Source of the DNA: Actinomycetota bacterium
GTDB lineage: Bacteria; Actinomycetota; Humimicrobiia; Humimicrobiales; Humimicrobiaceae
DNA: 12,115 bases
Reading direction: 5' to 3'
Assembly: GCA_023488645.1 (NCBI GenBank)
Contig: JAMDDL010000148.1
Location: 1-12,115 of the forward strand
The position numbers and the translations under genes were made by a program. Under the pieces are notes generated by a model that had not been told where the DNA came from, searched no databases, and saw only the letters and a program-made list of their open reading frames with translations. Shown piece by piece: positions 1 through 7,595 of this stretch; positions within the stretch are counted from its first letter, which is position 1, and every line of letters begins with the position of its first letter.

Positions 1-137
1 CCGATGATTCAATGCTTGTTGAAAGAGCCGGATATAAGGTAAAATTTTTAAAAGGAAGTCATGAGAATATAAAAATTACCACTCCCACGGATTTATTTCT
101 GGCAGAATTGATAATATCCAAGAATGGGACACATTAA
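1..137 (+). CDS. ispD: 2-C-methyl-D-erythritol 4-phosphate cytidylyltransferase, C-terminal end (partial)
   Basis: The open frame begins at position 3 and stops at TAA 135-137, giving the last 44 residues of a protein whose start lies before the window. The visible tail has the pattern of IspD C-termini: an acidic DDSMLVERAG stretch, then KFLKGSHENIKITTPTDL and a final helix AELIIS. In this family the segment contributes to the dimer arm and the substrate site of the enzyme that joins MEP to CTP, giving CDP-ME in the non-mevalonate isoprenoid pathway. The next gene is ispF, which acts two steps later, and the ispD-ispF pairing supports the call. The gene ends 11 bp before repeat element copy 1. 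Only the tail is visible, so the catalytic N-terminus cannot be checked. Confidence 0.88.
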   Translation, partial: DDSMLVERAGYKVKFLKGSHENIKITTPTDLFLAELIISKNGTH

Positions 138-459
138 AAATTTTAAAGAAGCATTTCCAATTTCGTGATAGGGACAAAAGTAAAACTGCAAAAATCAGGC
201 TGGGTATTTCGAAAACACGCAAGCTTTGCCCCAGCTTAGGCAAAGCTTGCTCGGTTTCAGGCTTCGCTCTTCTCTTTATAGAGGAACCTTGCCCGCTCAG
301 CCTTCAAACGGTTTTCTTAAGTCACCCAGCCTAATCCAATAATTTGTTTGCAATCACGAAAAAGGAAATGTTAACAAATTTTAAGGTCTGTAAAAAAGTC
401 AAAGAATATCACAATTATTTTTTTAAAGGTCAGATATTTTTAATTAACGGAGTCAACAA
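138..459. other. ispD-ispF intergenic region
   Basis: This 322-bp gap has no credible gene. Most of it is repeat copy 1 (148-375). The remaining 376-459 is A/T-rich and ends in GGAG (449-452), 7 nt before the ispF ATG, which is a normal Shine-Dalgarno placement. I see no convincing sigma-70 promoter in the remainder. Confidence 0.6.
148..375 (+). repeat. Structured dispersed repeat, copy 1 (nested inverted repeat)
   Basis: By hand alignment this 228-bp stretch matches 5859-6090 at about four bases in five, in the same orientation. Exact shared runs of 12-16 bases include GAAGCATTTCCAATTT at the left and CGAAAAAGGAAAT at the right. Its ends are inverted: 152-169 pairs with 353-370 with two mismatches in 18. 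Inside, AGGCTGGGT (197-205) pairs with ACCCAGCCT (324-332), and GAAAAC (211-216) pairs with GTTTTC (311-316). A perfect 12-bp hairpin joins 219-230 to 239-250, and a small hairpin joins about 270-275 to 280-285. No conserved reading frame runs through both copies. It lies between ispD and ispF, ending 84 bp before ispF. It could be a MITE-like element, a bacterial interspersed mosaic repeat, or a structured RNA/leader. The repeat itself is certain; its function is unknown. Confidence 0.85.
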
Positions 460-933
460 ATGAAAATTGGAATAGGCTATGATGTGCACCAGTTTGCCCA
501 CGGCAGAAAGTTAATTTTGGGAGGAGTTGAAATAAAACACGGGAAAGGTTTGCTCGGACATTCAGATGCAGATGTTTTAATTCATGCAATAAATGATGCG
601 ATACTAGGGGCGCTTGGACTTGGCGATATCGGTATTCATTTTCCCGATACTGATATGCAGTATAAGAATATTTCAAGCATTATTCTTCTTGAAAGAGTAA
701 TTAAAATGATGAAAGGCAATGGATATAAAATAGGTAATTGCGATAATATCTTAATCCTTGAAAAGCCAAAAGTGTTTCCTTATATTGATTTAATGAAAAA
801 AAACCTGTCAAAATCAATGGAAATTAATGAAAGTCAGATCAATATAAAAGCAACTACAACAGAAGGTCTTGGCTTTTGCGGAAGGCAGGAAGGAGCTGCA
901 GCTCAAAGCATTATCCTGCTCGAAGAAATTTGA
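460..933 (+). CDS. ispF: 2-C-methyl-D-erythritol 2,4-cyclodiphosphate synthase
   Basis: The 157-residue product has the usual full length for IspF. This enzyme cyclises CDP-ME 2-phosphate to MEcPP with release of CMP in the cytoplasmic non-mevalonate isoprenoid pathway. Family motifs are all present: GYDVH near the N-terminus (metal ligands D8 and H10), LLGHSDADVL (31-40) with the third metal ligand H42 just after, the FPDTD loop (61-65), and the C-terminal ATTTEGLGFCGRQEG signature (131-145) around the CDP-binding threonines and the conserved glutamate. The ATG at 460 has GGAG 7 nt upstream, and the conserved KIGIGYDVH start follows it directly, so the start is secure. It follows ispD, separated by the repeat element, and precedes gltX, as in many Bacillota. 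IspF forms trimers in characterised relatives. Confidence 0.97.
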   Translation: MKIGIGYDVHQFAHGRKLILGGVEIKHGKGLLGHSDADVLIHAINDAILGALGLGDIGIHFPDTDMQYKNISSIILLERVIKMMKGNGYKIGNCDNILILEKPKVFPYIDLMKKNLSKSMEINESQINIKATTTEGLGFCGRQEGAAAQSIILLEEI

Positions 934-1074
934 AAAAATTAAACCATCATATTAATTGTTTAACAGAAATAAGATTTAAACATCTAATTCATATTATTTT
1001 AAAACTGATGCTGCGTGTGTTTTTAAATAAGTTTTTAAAATATTTTTAAAAGCTAAAAGAAATAAAGGAAAAAA

Positions 1075-2568
1075 TTGAAAGCTGATAAACCAAGATTCAG
1101 ATTTGCACCTTCTCCTACAGGAGGACTGCATATAGGAACAGCAAGAACGGCATTATTTAACTGGATTTCTGCAAAAAGCATGAATGGCGATCTTATCCTG
1201 CGGATTGAAGATACTGACTTGAAACGCTCAACTGAAGAATTTGAAAAATCCATTATAGAGGGTTTAAAATGGCTTGGTTTTGACTGGGATGAATTTTACA
1301 GGCAAAGCGACAGGATTAAACTATATGAAGCAGAAGCACAGCGTCTTCTTAAAGAAGACAAGGCATATATGTGTTTTTGCAGACCTGAAAGACTTGAAAC
1401 ATTAAGAGAAAAACTGATATCTGAAGGAAAACCAATTGGTTATGATAATAAATGCAGAAATATGTCAAAGGAAGAAATAAATGAAAATTTAAAAAATCAT
1501 ATTGAATATACGATCAGATATAAAGTAAGTGATGGAGAAGTAAAATTTAATGATTTAATCAGAGGTGAAATAAAATTTTCTTCTGATGTAATAAGTGATT
1601 TTGTGCTTATAAAATCAGACAGCACTCCATCATATAACTTTGCCGTTGTTGTAGATGACAATGATATGAAAATAACCCATGTTTTAAGGGGCGAAGATCA
1701 TATTACAAATACCGCAAGACAGATATTGCTTTTTAATAGTCTGGGATATAAAATCCCTGATTTTGCTCATCTATCAATGATTCTCGGCAAGGACGGCGCC
1801 AAATTAAGCAAAAGACATGGAGCAGCTACCATTTCTCAATTTAGGGATGAAGGATACTTAAGAGAAGCTATGGCAAACTATCTGTCCCTGCTTTCCTGGG
1901 CTCCAAGAGATGCAGAAGAAATATTTTATTTAAGTGATATATTAAATAAGTTCAAAATTTCAGATATTTCAAAGAATCCTGCAATTTTTGATATAGACAA
2001 GCTGAACTGGTTAAATGGAATATATATAAGAAAAAAATCAAACATGGATTTATTTGATTTAATCCTGCCCTTTCTATTAAGGGAAAATATTGTCAAATCT
2101 GAAGATTTAAGCAATATCAGGATAAAAAATAAAATATTAAAGTGTGTTGATGCTTTCAGGGATAATTTAAGAACACTTGCACAGTTTCCGGACTATGTCA
2201 GAGATTTTTTCTCAAATGAAATAAAATATTATGATCAGGAAGCCCTTGAAATATTAAGACTTGGTTCAAGTAAAATAGTAATTGACATGTTTGCGGAAAA
2301 ACTGCAGGAAATAAATTTACAGGAAAAAGCAGTCGGTATTAATACAGATATCATAATAGATGATGAAAAAGCAAGGGAAATTATTAATGAAATTGGCAAC
2401 AGACTCAAAGATGATAATATAAAGGGTAAACTGCTGTATATGCCAATCAGAGCAAGTCTGACAGGAAAAGTTCATGGGCCCGAACTTCCTAAAGTAATTT
2501 CCATACTGGGTATTGAGGAATGCTTAAACAGGATTGGCGGGACGTTAAATTTTTTAATTGATAATTGA
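1075..2568 (+). CDS. gltX: Glutamyl-tRNA synthetase (class I)
   Basis: This 497-residue protein charges tRNA with glutamate in the cytoplasm. The Rossmann catalytic half starts with FAPSPTGGLHIGTARTAL; HIGT at 19-22 is the HIGH-type ATP signature. The second signature KLSKRHG lies at 243-249. The CFC (about 100-102) with a later YDNKC resembles the C-x-C...Y-x3-C zinc cluster of many bacterial GluRS enzymes. LRGEDHITNTARQ and the C-terminal HGPELPKVISILG stretch, in the anticodon-binding helical part, are also typical. The length matches the family (about 470-500). The start is TTG, supported by AAAGGA a few bases upstream and by conserved sequence beginning at once. Whether it is discriminating (Glu only) or also charges tRNA-Gln cannot be settled here. 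It sits between ispF and cysE, the Bacillota-type order. Confidence 0.96.
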   Translation: MKADKPRFRFAPSPTGGLHIGTARTALFNWISAKSMNGDLILRIEDTDLKRSTEEFEKSIIEGLKWLGFDWDEFYRQSDRIKLYEAEAQRLLKEDKAYMCFCRPERLETLREKLISEGKPIGYDNKCRNMSKEEINENLKNHIEYTIRYKVSDGEVKFNDLIRGEIKFSSDVISDFVLIKSDSTPSYNFAVVVDDNDMKITHVLRGEDHITNTARQILLFNSLGYKIPDFAHLSMILGKDGAKLSKRHGAATISQFRDEGYLREAMANYLSLLSWAPRDAEEIFYLSDILNKFKISDISKNPAIFDIDKLNWLNGIYIRKKSNMDLFDLILPFLLRENIVKSEDLSNIRIKNKILKCVDAFRDNLRTLAQFPDYVRDFFSNEIKYYDQEALEILRLGSSKIVIDMFAEKLQEINLQEKAVGINTDIIIDDEKAREIINEIGNRLKDDNIKGKLLYMPIRASLTGKVHGPELPKVISILGIEECLNRIGGTLNFLIDN

Positions 2569-2651
2569 TTTTTTCAAATTGTGTATAAACATATTCAACT
2601 AAAACTGCAGTAAAAGATAAAATTTAATTAATTTACAAAAAATAATCATTT

Positions 2652-2683
2652 TTTACATAAAATTAATGATATTTTAGTATAAT
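2652..2683 (+). promoter_or_regulatory. Possible sigma-70 promoter before cysE
   Basis: A perfect TATAAT (2678-2683) follows TTTACA (2652-2657) with a 20-bp spacer, longer than the usual 16-18. It lies about 70 bp before the cysE start in an A/T-rich spacer where chance matches are common. I saw no T-box-like leader here, although T-box control of cysE-cysS occurs in Bacillota. Confidence 0.3.
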
Positions 2684-2753
2684 CAGATATTACAGTAATC
2701 AAGCTGTCTTTTTGAGTAATAAATTTAAAAAAATTTAAATCAACAATTTAAAA

Positions 2754-3401
2754 ATGGGACTTATATCAGAATTAATTGAACAGGTAAAAGCAGCAAAGGA
2801 AAAAGATCCGGCCGCATTAAATGCTTTTGAAATCATACTTACTTACTCGGGAGTCCATGCAGTTATTTTCCACAGGATTTCACACTGGCTTTTAAAGCAC
2901 AGGATACCATTTTTTCCGAGATGGACTTCACAAATTACAAAATTTTTTACAGGAATAGAGATCCATCCCGGAGCACAGATTGGCAGAAGGCTTTTCATTG
3001 ATCACGGAATGGGAGTTGTAATTGGGGAAACTACCATAATGGGCGATGACTGTCTTCTTTATCAGGGAGTAACCCTGGGTGGAACAGGCAAGGAAAGAGG
3101 CAAAAGGCACCCTACACTTGGAAATAATGTAGTTGTTTCTGCCGGGGCAAAAATTCTTGGGTCAATTACCATTGGCAATAATGTTGTAATTGGAGCAGGC
3201 GCAGTTGTCATTGATCCGGTTCCTGACGATTGTACTGTTGTTGGGGTTCCCGGAAGAATTGTAAGAATTAAGGGTGAAAGAGTATTATCTGATGAATTTC
3301 ATAAAATGAATCTTCCGGATCCTGTAAATGATTTGCTGACGGATTTAAAATCAAGGCTGGATATTCTTGAAGATGAGTTCAAAAGATTAAAAAAACAATA
3401 A
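2754..3401 (+). CDS. cysE: Serine O-acetyltransferase
   Basis: CysE transfers acetyl from acetyl-CoA to L-serine, making O-acetylserine, the committed precursor of cysteine. The product has 215 residues, like the shorter Bacillota-type enzymes rather than the longer enteric form. An alpha-helical N-terminal part (1-65) is followed by a left-handed beta-helix of hexapeptide repeats (about 68-170). Visible catalytic features are the EIHPGA turn (69-74), IDHGMGVVIGET with D83-H84, LGGTGKERGKRHP with H119, and the closing GVPGRIVR (164-171). The last roughly 40 residues are a charged helix. The ATG at 2754 lacks a clear Shine-Dalgarno, but the downstream sequence matches normal CysE N-termini. 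The next gene is cysS, so cysteine synthesis and charging are linked, as in Bacillota. Confidence 0.95.
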   Translation: MGLISELIEQVKAAKEKDPAALNAFEIILTYSGVHAVIFHRISHWLLKHRIPFFPRWTSQITKFFTGIEIHPGAQIGRRLFIDHGMGVVIGETTIMGDDCLLYQGVTLGGTGKERGKRHPTLGNNVVVSAGAKILGSITIGNNVVIGAGAVVIDPVPDDCTVVGVPGRIVRIKGERVLSDEFHKMNLPDPVNDLLTDLKSRLDILEDEFKRLKKQ

Positions 3402-3518
3402 AAATATATAATTTTTTCATAATAATTAAATCTAAAATAACTGAAAAGTTTTAATTGCTGAAATTAAATCGGCAGGGTATGTTTTGTAATTTAAACACAA
3501 AGAAAGAAGGAACATAAT

Positions 3519-5015
3519 TTGGCTTTGAAATTGCATAATACACTTTCCAGAAAAAAAGAATTATTTGTTTCATCTGAAAAAAATAAAGTAAAGATGTATG
3601 TTTGCGGACCAACCGTTTATAACTACATTTCAATTGGCAATGCAAGGCCGGTAATTGTTTTTAACATGGTAAGAAATTATCTTAAATATCTTGGTTATGA
3701 AGTTTTATTTGTTCAGAATATAACTGACATTGAAGATAAAATAATAAATAAAGCCAATGAGGAAGGTGTTGATTATAAGATTATTACTGAAAGATATATA
3801 AAAGCTTTCCTTGAAGATCTTAATACTCTCGAGATTGACAGTATTGATGAGATTCCTTTTGCTACAGGTATGATAAATGAAATCATAGATATTATAACCA
3901 GGATTATCAATAATGATTATGGTTATGTTGCCGGCGGCAATGTTTATTTTGATGTTTTTAAAGATAAAAACTATGGCAAACTTTCAGGGCAAAAGATTGA
4001 CGAAATGAAGGATTCTGATGATGGTGAATTTGAAAAAAGAAATAAAATTGATTTTGCTCTCTGGAAGAAAGCAAAACCAGGTGAGCCCAGTTGGGATAGT
4101 CCATGGGGCAGGGGAAGACCAGGCTGGCATATTGAATGTTCCGCAATGGCTTACAAGTATCTGGGTTTTGGTTTTGATATCCATGGCGGAGGTATTGACC
4201 TTATTTTTCCTCATCATGAAAATGAAATTGCTCAAAGTGAGGCTGCATTTCCGGAGAAAGGGAATTTTGTTAAATACTGGATGCATAATGGCATGATTGA
4301 AGTCAGAGAAAGAAAAATGTCAAAGTCTGACGGACTTCAGGATGACTGGATTTTAAAAAATCTTCTTAAAAAGTTTTCCGCAAATGTAATAAAATTTTAT
4401 ATACTTTCCACTCACTACAGAAGTCCTCTTGAATTCAGCGGTGAAAAACTTGAAGAGTCTCAAAAAGCATTTGAAAAAATAACAAATACAGTACGAAATA
4501 TCCAGTTTATAATAAATAAAAAAGATGCAGAAGAACGGGAAAGCAGAATAAATAACAATCTTAAATCAGCAGAAGATAAAAGAAAGCTTAAATATCTTCT
4601 TAAATCAATTAAGGCTGATTTCATATCTGTCATGGATGATGATTTTAACAGTGCGGGGGCAATAGGGATTCTTTTTGAAGCTATAAAGACTGTTAACGGA
4701 ATAATCCAGGCTGCTGATTTTATTTATGACAAAGAATTTATTCATGATTTGAACAATTTTTATAATGAGATCACAGGTTTATATAAAATTTTTGGAATAG
4801 ATCCTGCAGGTGCAGTAAAAAAAGACCTTATCGAACATGCTGCCGAAACAGGAAGCATTGAAGCATCACAAATTGATAAACTGATTCAGGAAAGAAATGA
4901 AGCAAGAAGTATAAAAGATTTTAAAAAATCTGATGAAATCAGAAGCAGACTTCTTAAAGCAGGAATAATACTGGAAGACAGAAAGGACGGTACAATCTGG
5001 AAAATTCAAAAGTAA
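3519..5015 (+). CDS. cysS: Cysteinyl-tRNA synthetase (class I)
   Basis: This 498-residue enzyme attaches cysteine to tRNA-Cys. The N-terminal MYVCGPTVYNYISIGNARP (27-45) holds the first zinc cysteine C29 and a HIGH-type motif reading SIGN in place of HIGH/HIGN. The other zinc-site residues appear in WHIECSAMA (C207) and in FPHHENEIAQ (H232-H233, E236). KMSKS lies at 266-270. The C-terminal half holds the helical DALR-type region (DDDFNSAGAIG, about 370-380) and the anticodon-binding tail ending RKDGTIWKIQ. The start is TTG, supported by AGAAGGA about 10 nt upstream. CysE immediately precedes it and an RlmB-type methyltransferase follows after 25 bp, so these three are probably co-transcribed. 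Mini-RNase III, often encoded next, is missing. Confidence 0.96.
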   Translation: MALKLHNTLSRKKELFVSSEKNKVKMYVCGPTVYNYISIGNARPVIVFNMVRNYLKYLGYEVLFVQNITDIEDKIINKANEEGVDYKIITERYIKAFLEDLNTLEIDSIDEIPFATGMINEIIDIITRIINNDYGYVAGGNVYFDVFKDKNYGKLSGQKIDEMKDSDDGEFEKRNKIDFALWKKAKPGEPSWDSPWGRGRPGWHIECSAMAYKYLGFGFDIHGGGIDLIFPHHENEIAQSEAAFPEKGNFVKYWMHNGMIEVRERKMSKSDGLQDDWILKNLLKKFSANVIKFYILSTHYRSPLEFSGEKLEESQKAFEKITNTVRNIQFIINKKDAEERESRINNNLKSAEDKRKLKYLLKSIKADFISVMDDDFNSAGAIGILFEAIKTVNGIIQAADFIYDKEFIHDLNNFYNEITGLYKIFGIDPAGAVKKDLIEHAAETGSIEASQIDKLIQERNEARSIKDFKKSDEIRSRLLKAGIILEDRKDGTIWKIQK

Positions 5016-5040
5016 TTTTTAATATTGCAAAAAAAAGGTA

Positions 5041-5832
5041 ATGGATTTAATCAATTTAAAATCAAACCTCGAATTAATATGCGGAATCAATCCTGTTTAT
5101 TCGCTTTTAAAAACAAATGCCGGCAAAAGAAAAATATATGAAATTTATTTGTCCGGCTCAAAAGAATCAAACCCTCAGGTTAAGAAAATTTTTCACCTTG
5201 CTAAAGAAAAAAGAATTAAGTTTAATATTCTTGAAGACAAAAATTTTGAAAGACTGATAATCAATCCGGAATTAAAAGCACAGGGGATATGCGCAAAAGT
5301 GACTAATTATACTTATCATGATCTGGATATTTTTCTGACAAGCCAGGAAAATAAGAACTGCAGACTGTTAATACTTGACAATATAACTGACGCAGGAAAT
5401 TTTGGTGCGATAATACGCAGTGCATTTGCTTTTGAATTTGACGGTATAATCATCCCAAAACACAGAAGTATTGAAGTTAATAAGGATACAAGCAGAATTT
5501 CAGCAGGCACTCTGGAGGAAATGAAAATTTTTCAGGTTTCAAATCTGGTGCAGACTATAAAAAAATTAAAGGAAAACAAATTCTGGATTTACGGTACAGA
5601 TGTTGAGAATAAGGAAAATGTTAAACAGGTAAGTGAGCTTGATTTTATTTTCCCCATGGCTTTAATTCTTGGCAGTGAGCATAAGGGAATTTCGCGGCTT
5701 TCAAGAGAAAATTCAGATATTCTGTTAAGAATAGATATAAATAAAGAGCTTGATTCAATCAATGTTTCAGTTGCGGCCGGAATAATTTTATATGAGATAT
5801 ACATGCAAATTAAGGAAAATGAAAAACACTAA
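5041..5832 (+). CDS. rlmB: RlmB-type 23S rRNA (guanosine-2'-O)-methyltransferase, SpoU/TrmH family
   Basis: The 263-residue protein has an N-terminal substrate-binding domain (ICGINPVYSLL at about 13-23, then KIYEIYLSG) and a C-terminal SPOUT methyltransferase knot. Knot motif 1 is LDNITDAGNFGAIIRSA (112 onward, with N114 and the conserved arginine), motif 2 is LILGSEHKGISRL (G211-E213), and motif 3 is INVSVAAGIILYEI (N241 to about 253). These bind S-adenosylmethionine in the trefoil knot. The family 2'-O-methylates RNA; RlmB acts on a guanosine in the 23S peptidyl-transferase region, while some paralogues act on tRNA. Position after cysS and before yacP supports RlmB. The ATG has AAAGG only 2-3 nt upstream, an unusually tight spacing, but I see no better in-frame start. 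Confidence 0.9.
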   Translation: MDLINLKSNLELICGINPVYSLLKTNAGKRKIYEIYLSGSKESNPQVKKIFHLAKEKRIKFNILEDKNFERLIINPELKAQGICAKVTNYTYHDLDIFLTSQENKNCRLLILDNITDAGNFGAIIRSAFAFEFDGIIIPKHRSIEVNKDTSRISAGTLEEMKIFQVSNLVQTIKKLKENKFWIYGTDVENKENVKQVSELDFIFPMALILGSEHKGISRLSRENSDILLRIDINKELDSINVSVAAGIILYEIYMQIKENEKH

Positions 5833-5858
5833 AAAAGGATGAAAATTCATATATGAAA

Positions 5859-6090
5859 GGAAGCATTTCCAATTTTGTGATAGATAAAAAAGTAAGGCTG
5901 CAAGAATCGGCGACTGAGTGTTTTGAAAACACGCAAACTTTGCCCCAGCGAGTCAAAGTTTGCTCGGATTTCAGGCTTCGCTCTCCTCTCCAAGAGAGGA
6001 ACCCTGCCCGCTTTGCCTTCATACGGTTTTCTAAACACTCAGCTGTCGATCCAATAGTTTGTTTTCAATCTCGAAAAAGGAAATACTAAC
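5859..6090 (+). repeat. Structured dispersed repeat, copy 2 (nested inverted repeat)
   Basis: This 232-bp stretch is the second copy of the element at 148-375, same orientation. Its ends (5864-5881 and 6068-6085) still pair at 13 of 18 positions. CTGAGTGTTT (5914-5923) pairs exactly with AAACACTCAG (6033-6042). GCAAACTTTG (5933-5942) pairs exactly with CAAAGTTTGC (5954-5963), and TCCTCTC (5984-5990) pairs with GAGAGGA (5994-6000) across a CAA loop. Compared with copy 1, the central stem changes G-C to A-T on both arms at once, and so does the first hairpin. The element starts 26 bp after rlmB and ends 3 bp before the yacP ATG, so its right end (AAGGA at 6077-6081) supplies the only Shine-Dalgarno candidate for yacP, 12 nt away. 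It is richer in G+C than its surroundings, which suggests an inserted element. Confidence 0.85.
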
Positions 6091-6093
6091 TAT

Positions 6094-6639
6094 ATGAAAA
6101 GTCTTATAGTTATTGACGGATATAACTTTATATTTAAATATTACAGCAGAAAATCAGTAAGCAGTGATAAACTTGAGCAGTTAAGGCACAAATTAATAAA
6201 TGATCTTGCAGAATATAAGCATGCCGGAGACTGTGATATCGTTATTGTTTTTGATTCCCAAAAATCTTCAGAAAAGGAAAGACACTCAATAAAAACGAAA
6301 GGCGTGGAAGTAATTTTTTCTGGTAAAGCAAAAACCGCTGACAGTATAATTGAGGAAATTGCCCACCTTAAAGAGGGTTATGATAAAAAATTCATAGTTA
6401 CTTCTGATAATATTCAGCAGACGGTAATATTTAAGGAAAATATTTACAGAAAGTCAGTCAGGGAATTCTGCATGGAATTAAATCAGCAAAAAAGGGAAAC
6501 AAGGCACAAATTAAGTCAAATTAATAAATCTCAAAATTCCTCTTTTTCAAGTTTTGAAAGAAAACTTGACCGTAAATCAAAAGAAGAGCTTTCCAGATTA
6601 AAGGATAAATTAATTACTAAAAAACATATTAAAAATTGA
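6094..6639 (+). CDS. yacP: NYN-domain ribonuclease of the YacP/Rae1 family
   Basis: The 181-residue product begins with the NYN (PIN-like) signature IVIDGYNFIF, with D8 and N11, followed by DIVIVFDSQ (D54), TADSIIEEIA (D83) and FIVTSDN (D105). These acidic residues form the metal site in this fold. The C-terminus is a charged helix (about 130-181) rich in K, R and E, fitting RNA or ribosome contact. In Bacillus subtilis the family member Rae1 (YacP) is a ribosome-dependent endoribonuclease cutting mRNA in the A site; that role is inferred here from similarity and from the rlmB-yacP order. The ATG lies 3 bp after repeat copy 2, and the spacing to AAGGA is long (12 nt). The gene overlaps the next start by 4 nt (TTGA). 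Confidence 0.88.
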   Translation: MKSLIVIDGYNFIFKYYSRKSVSSDKLEQLRHKLINDLAEYKHAGDCDIVIVFDSQKSSEKERHSIKTKGVEVIFSGKAKTADSIIEEIAHLKEGYDKKFIVTSDNIQQTVIFKENIYRKSVREFCMELNQQKRETRHKLSQINKSQNSSFSSFERKLDRKSKEELSRLKDKLITKKHIKN

Positions 6640-7595
6640 AAAACAAGACTTCGATATTTATAATTTTTATTATATTTTTTATATCAGTATTATTTTTTCA
6701 AACTTCCTGCGGCCTTTTTTATCCTGAAAATACAGAGATTTTAAGTAAAAATGATAATACGGGTGATTCTTCAGTCTTAACAAATGATTATAAAAACCTA
6801 CCCGATTCTTCAAAAATATTAAATTCAGATTCAATTGATGATAATGCAGAAAATGCACCGGATATTTCCGGTATTTATGAAAATAGTAATTTTGATGATG
6901 ATAGTTATAAGGTAGTTAAAGTAATTGACGGTGATACAATTGATCTGAAAAATGGCAAAAGATTAAGACTGATAGGGATAAATACCCCTGAAACAGGAAT
7001 GTATTTTTATGAGGAAGCCAGAGAATTTATGGAAATTCTTGTCCTTAATAAACAGGTAAAACTTGAAAAAGATGTAACAGACAGAGATCAGTATGGAAGA
7101 TTTTTAAGATATGTGTATTGTCCGCAGTATTTTGTAAATCTTGAAATGATAAGATGCGGATTTGCAAATGCCTATACCTATCCGCCTGATGTGAAGCACA
7201 CTGACAAGTTTCTTAAAGCTGAAAGATATGCAAGAGAAAACGAAGCTGGATTATGGCAGAAATCTCCTGATGAATTTATTGAAATTAAACTTAATTATGA
7301 TGCTGAAGGCAGTGATAGCAAAAATTTAAATGGGGAATGGTTCAGTATTAAAAATACCGGTGGAAAAGTATTAAATATGGATGGCTGGACTGTAAAAGAT
7401 GCAGGTACAAATATTTATAAATTCACTGTCTTTAACCTTGGATCACAAAAAACGGTTTTCATATATTCCGGTTCCGGAAACAACTCCAGTGAAAAGTTAT
7501 ACTGGAATTGTCAACAGCCAGTCTGGAATAATGAACACGATACCTTATATTTAAGGGATAAAGACGGCTTGCTTGTCTCTATTTATAATTATTAA
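6636..7595 (+). CDS. Predicted lipoprotein with thermonuclease (SNase-like) and lamin-tail domains
   Basis: This 319-residue protein starts at TTG overlapping the yacP stop (TTGA), so it is probably translated by coupling. Residues 5-24 are hydrophobic and end in a plausible lipobox, QTSC (C25), suggesting an exported, lipid-anchored protein. A low-complexity S/D/N linker (30-88) leads to the nuclease domain (90-208): KVIDGDTIDL with D98 and D100, RLRLIGINTPE with R111 and E119, and DRDQYGRFLRYV with R155. These match the calcium- and phosphate-binding and catalytic residues of staphylococcal nuclease, with N116 where that enzyme has D40; Asn is common here in relatives. Residues about 213-319 look like a lamin-tail (LTD) Ig-like domain: WFSIKNTGG, LNMDGWTVKDAG, VFIYSGSG, VWNNEHDTLYLRDKDG. 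SNase-LTD pairing is known in bacteria. It may degrade or scavenge extracellular nucleic acid; that is inference. Confidence 0.88.
   Translation: MKNKTSIFIIFIIFFISVLFFQTSCGLFYPENTEILSKNDNTGDSSVLTNDYKNLPDSSKILNSDSIDDNAENAPDISGIYENSNFDDDSYKVVKVIDGDTIDLKNGKRLRLIGINTPETGMYFYEEAREFMEILVLNKQVKLEKDVTDRDQYGRFLRYVYCPQYFVNLEMIRCGFANAYTYPPDVKHTDKFLKAERYARENEAGLWQKSPDEFIEIKLNYDAEGSDSKNLNGEWFSIKNTGGKVLNMDGWTVKDAGTNIYKFTVFNLGSQKTVFIYSGSGNNSSEKLYWNCQQPVWNNEHDTLYLRDKDGLLVSIYNY

Noticed and set aside
2569..2753. T-box riboswitch before cysE or cysS
   Set aside because: Such leaders control these genes in some Bacillota, but I find no T-box consensus or terminator hairpin in 2569-2753 or 3402-3518.
4018..4296. 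Plus-strand 92-codon open frame within cysS
   Set aside because: It is a shifted frame inside the conserved, intact cysteinyl-tRNA synthetase gene.
5810..6038. Two overlapping minus-strand open frames of about 63-70 codons
   Set aside because: They are the antisense of the same inverted repeat, with no ribosome site and no recognisable protein family.
5853..6089. Plus-strand open frame of 78 codons between rlmB and yacP
   Set aside because: It lies almost entirely in repeat copy 2. The matching frame in copy 1 is broken by a stop and indels, and changes between copies follow base pairing rather than codons.
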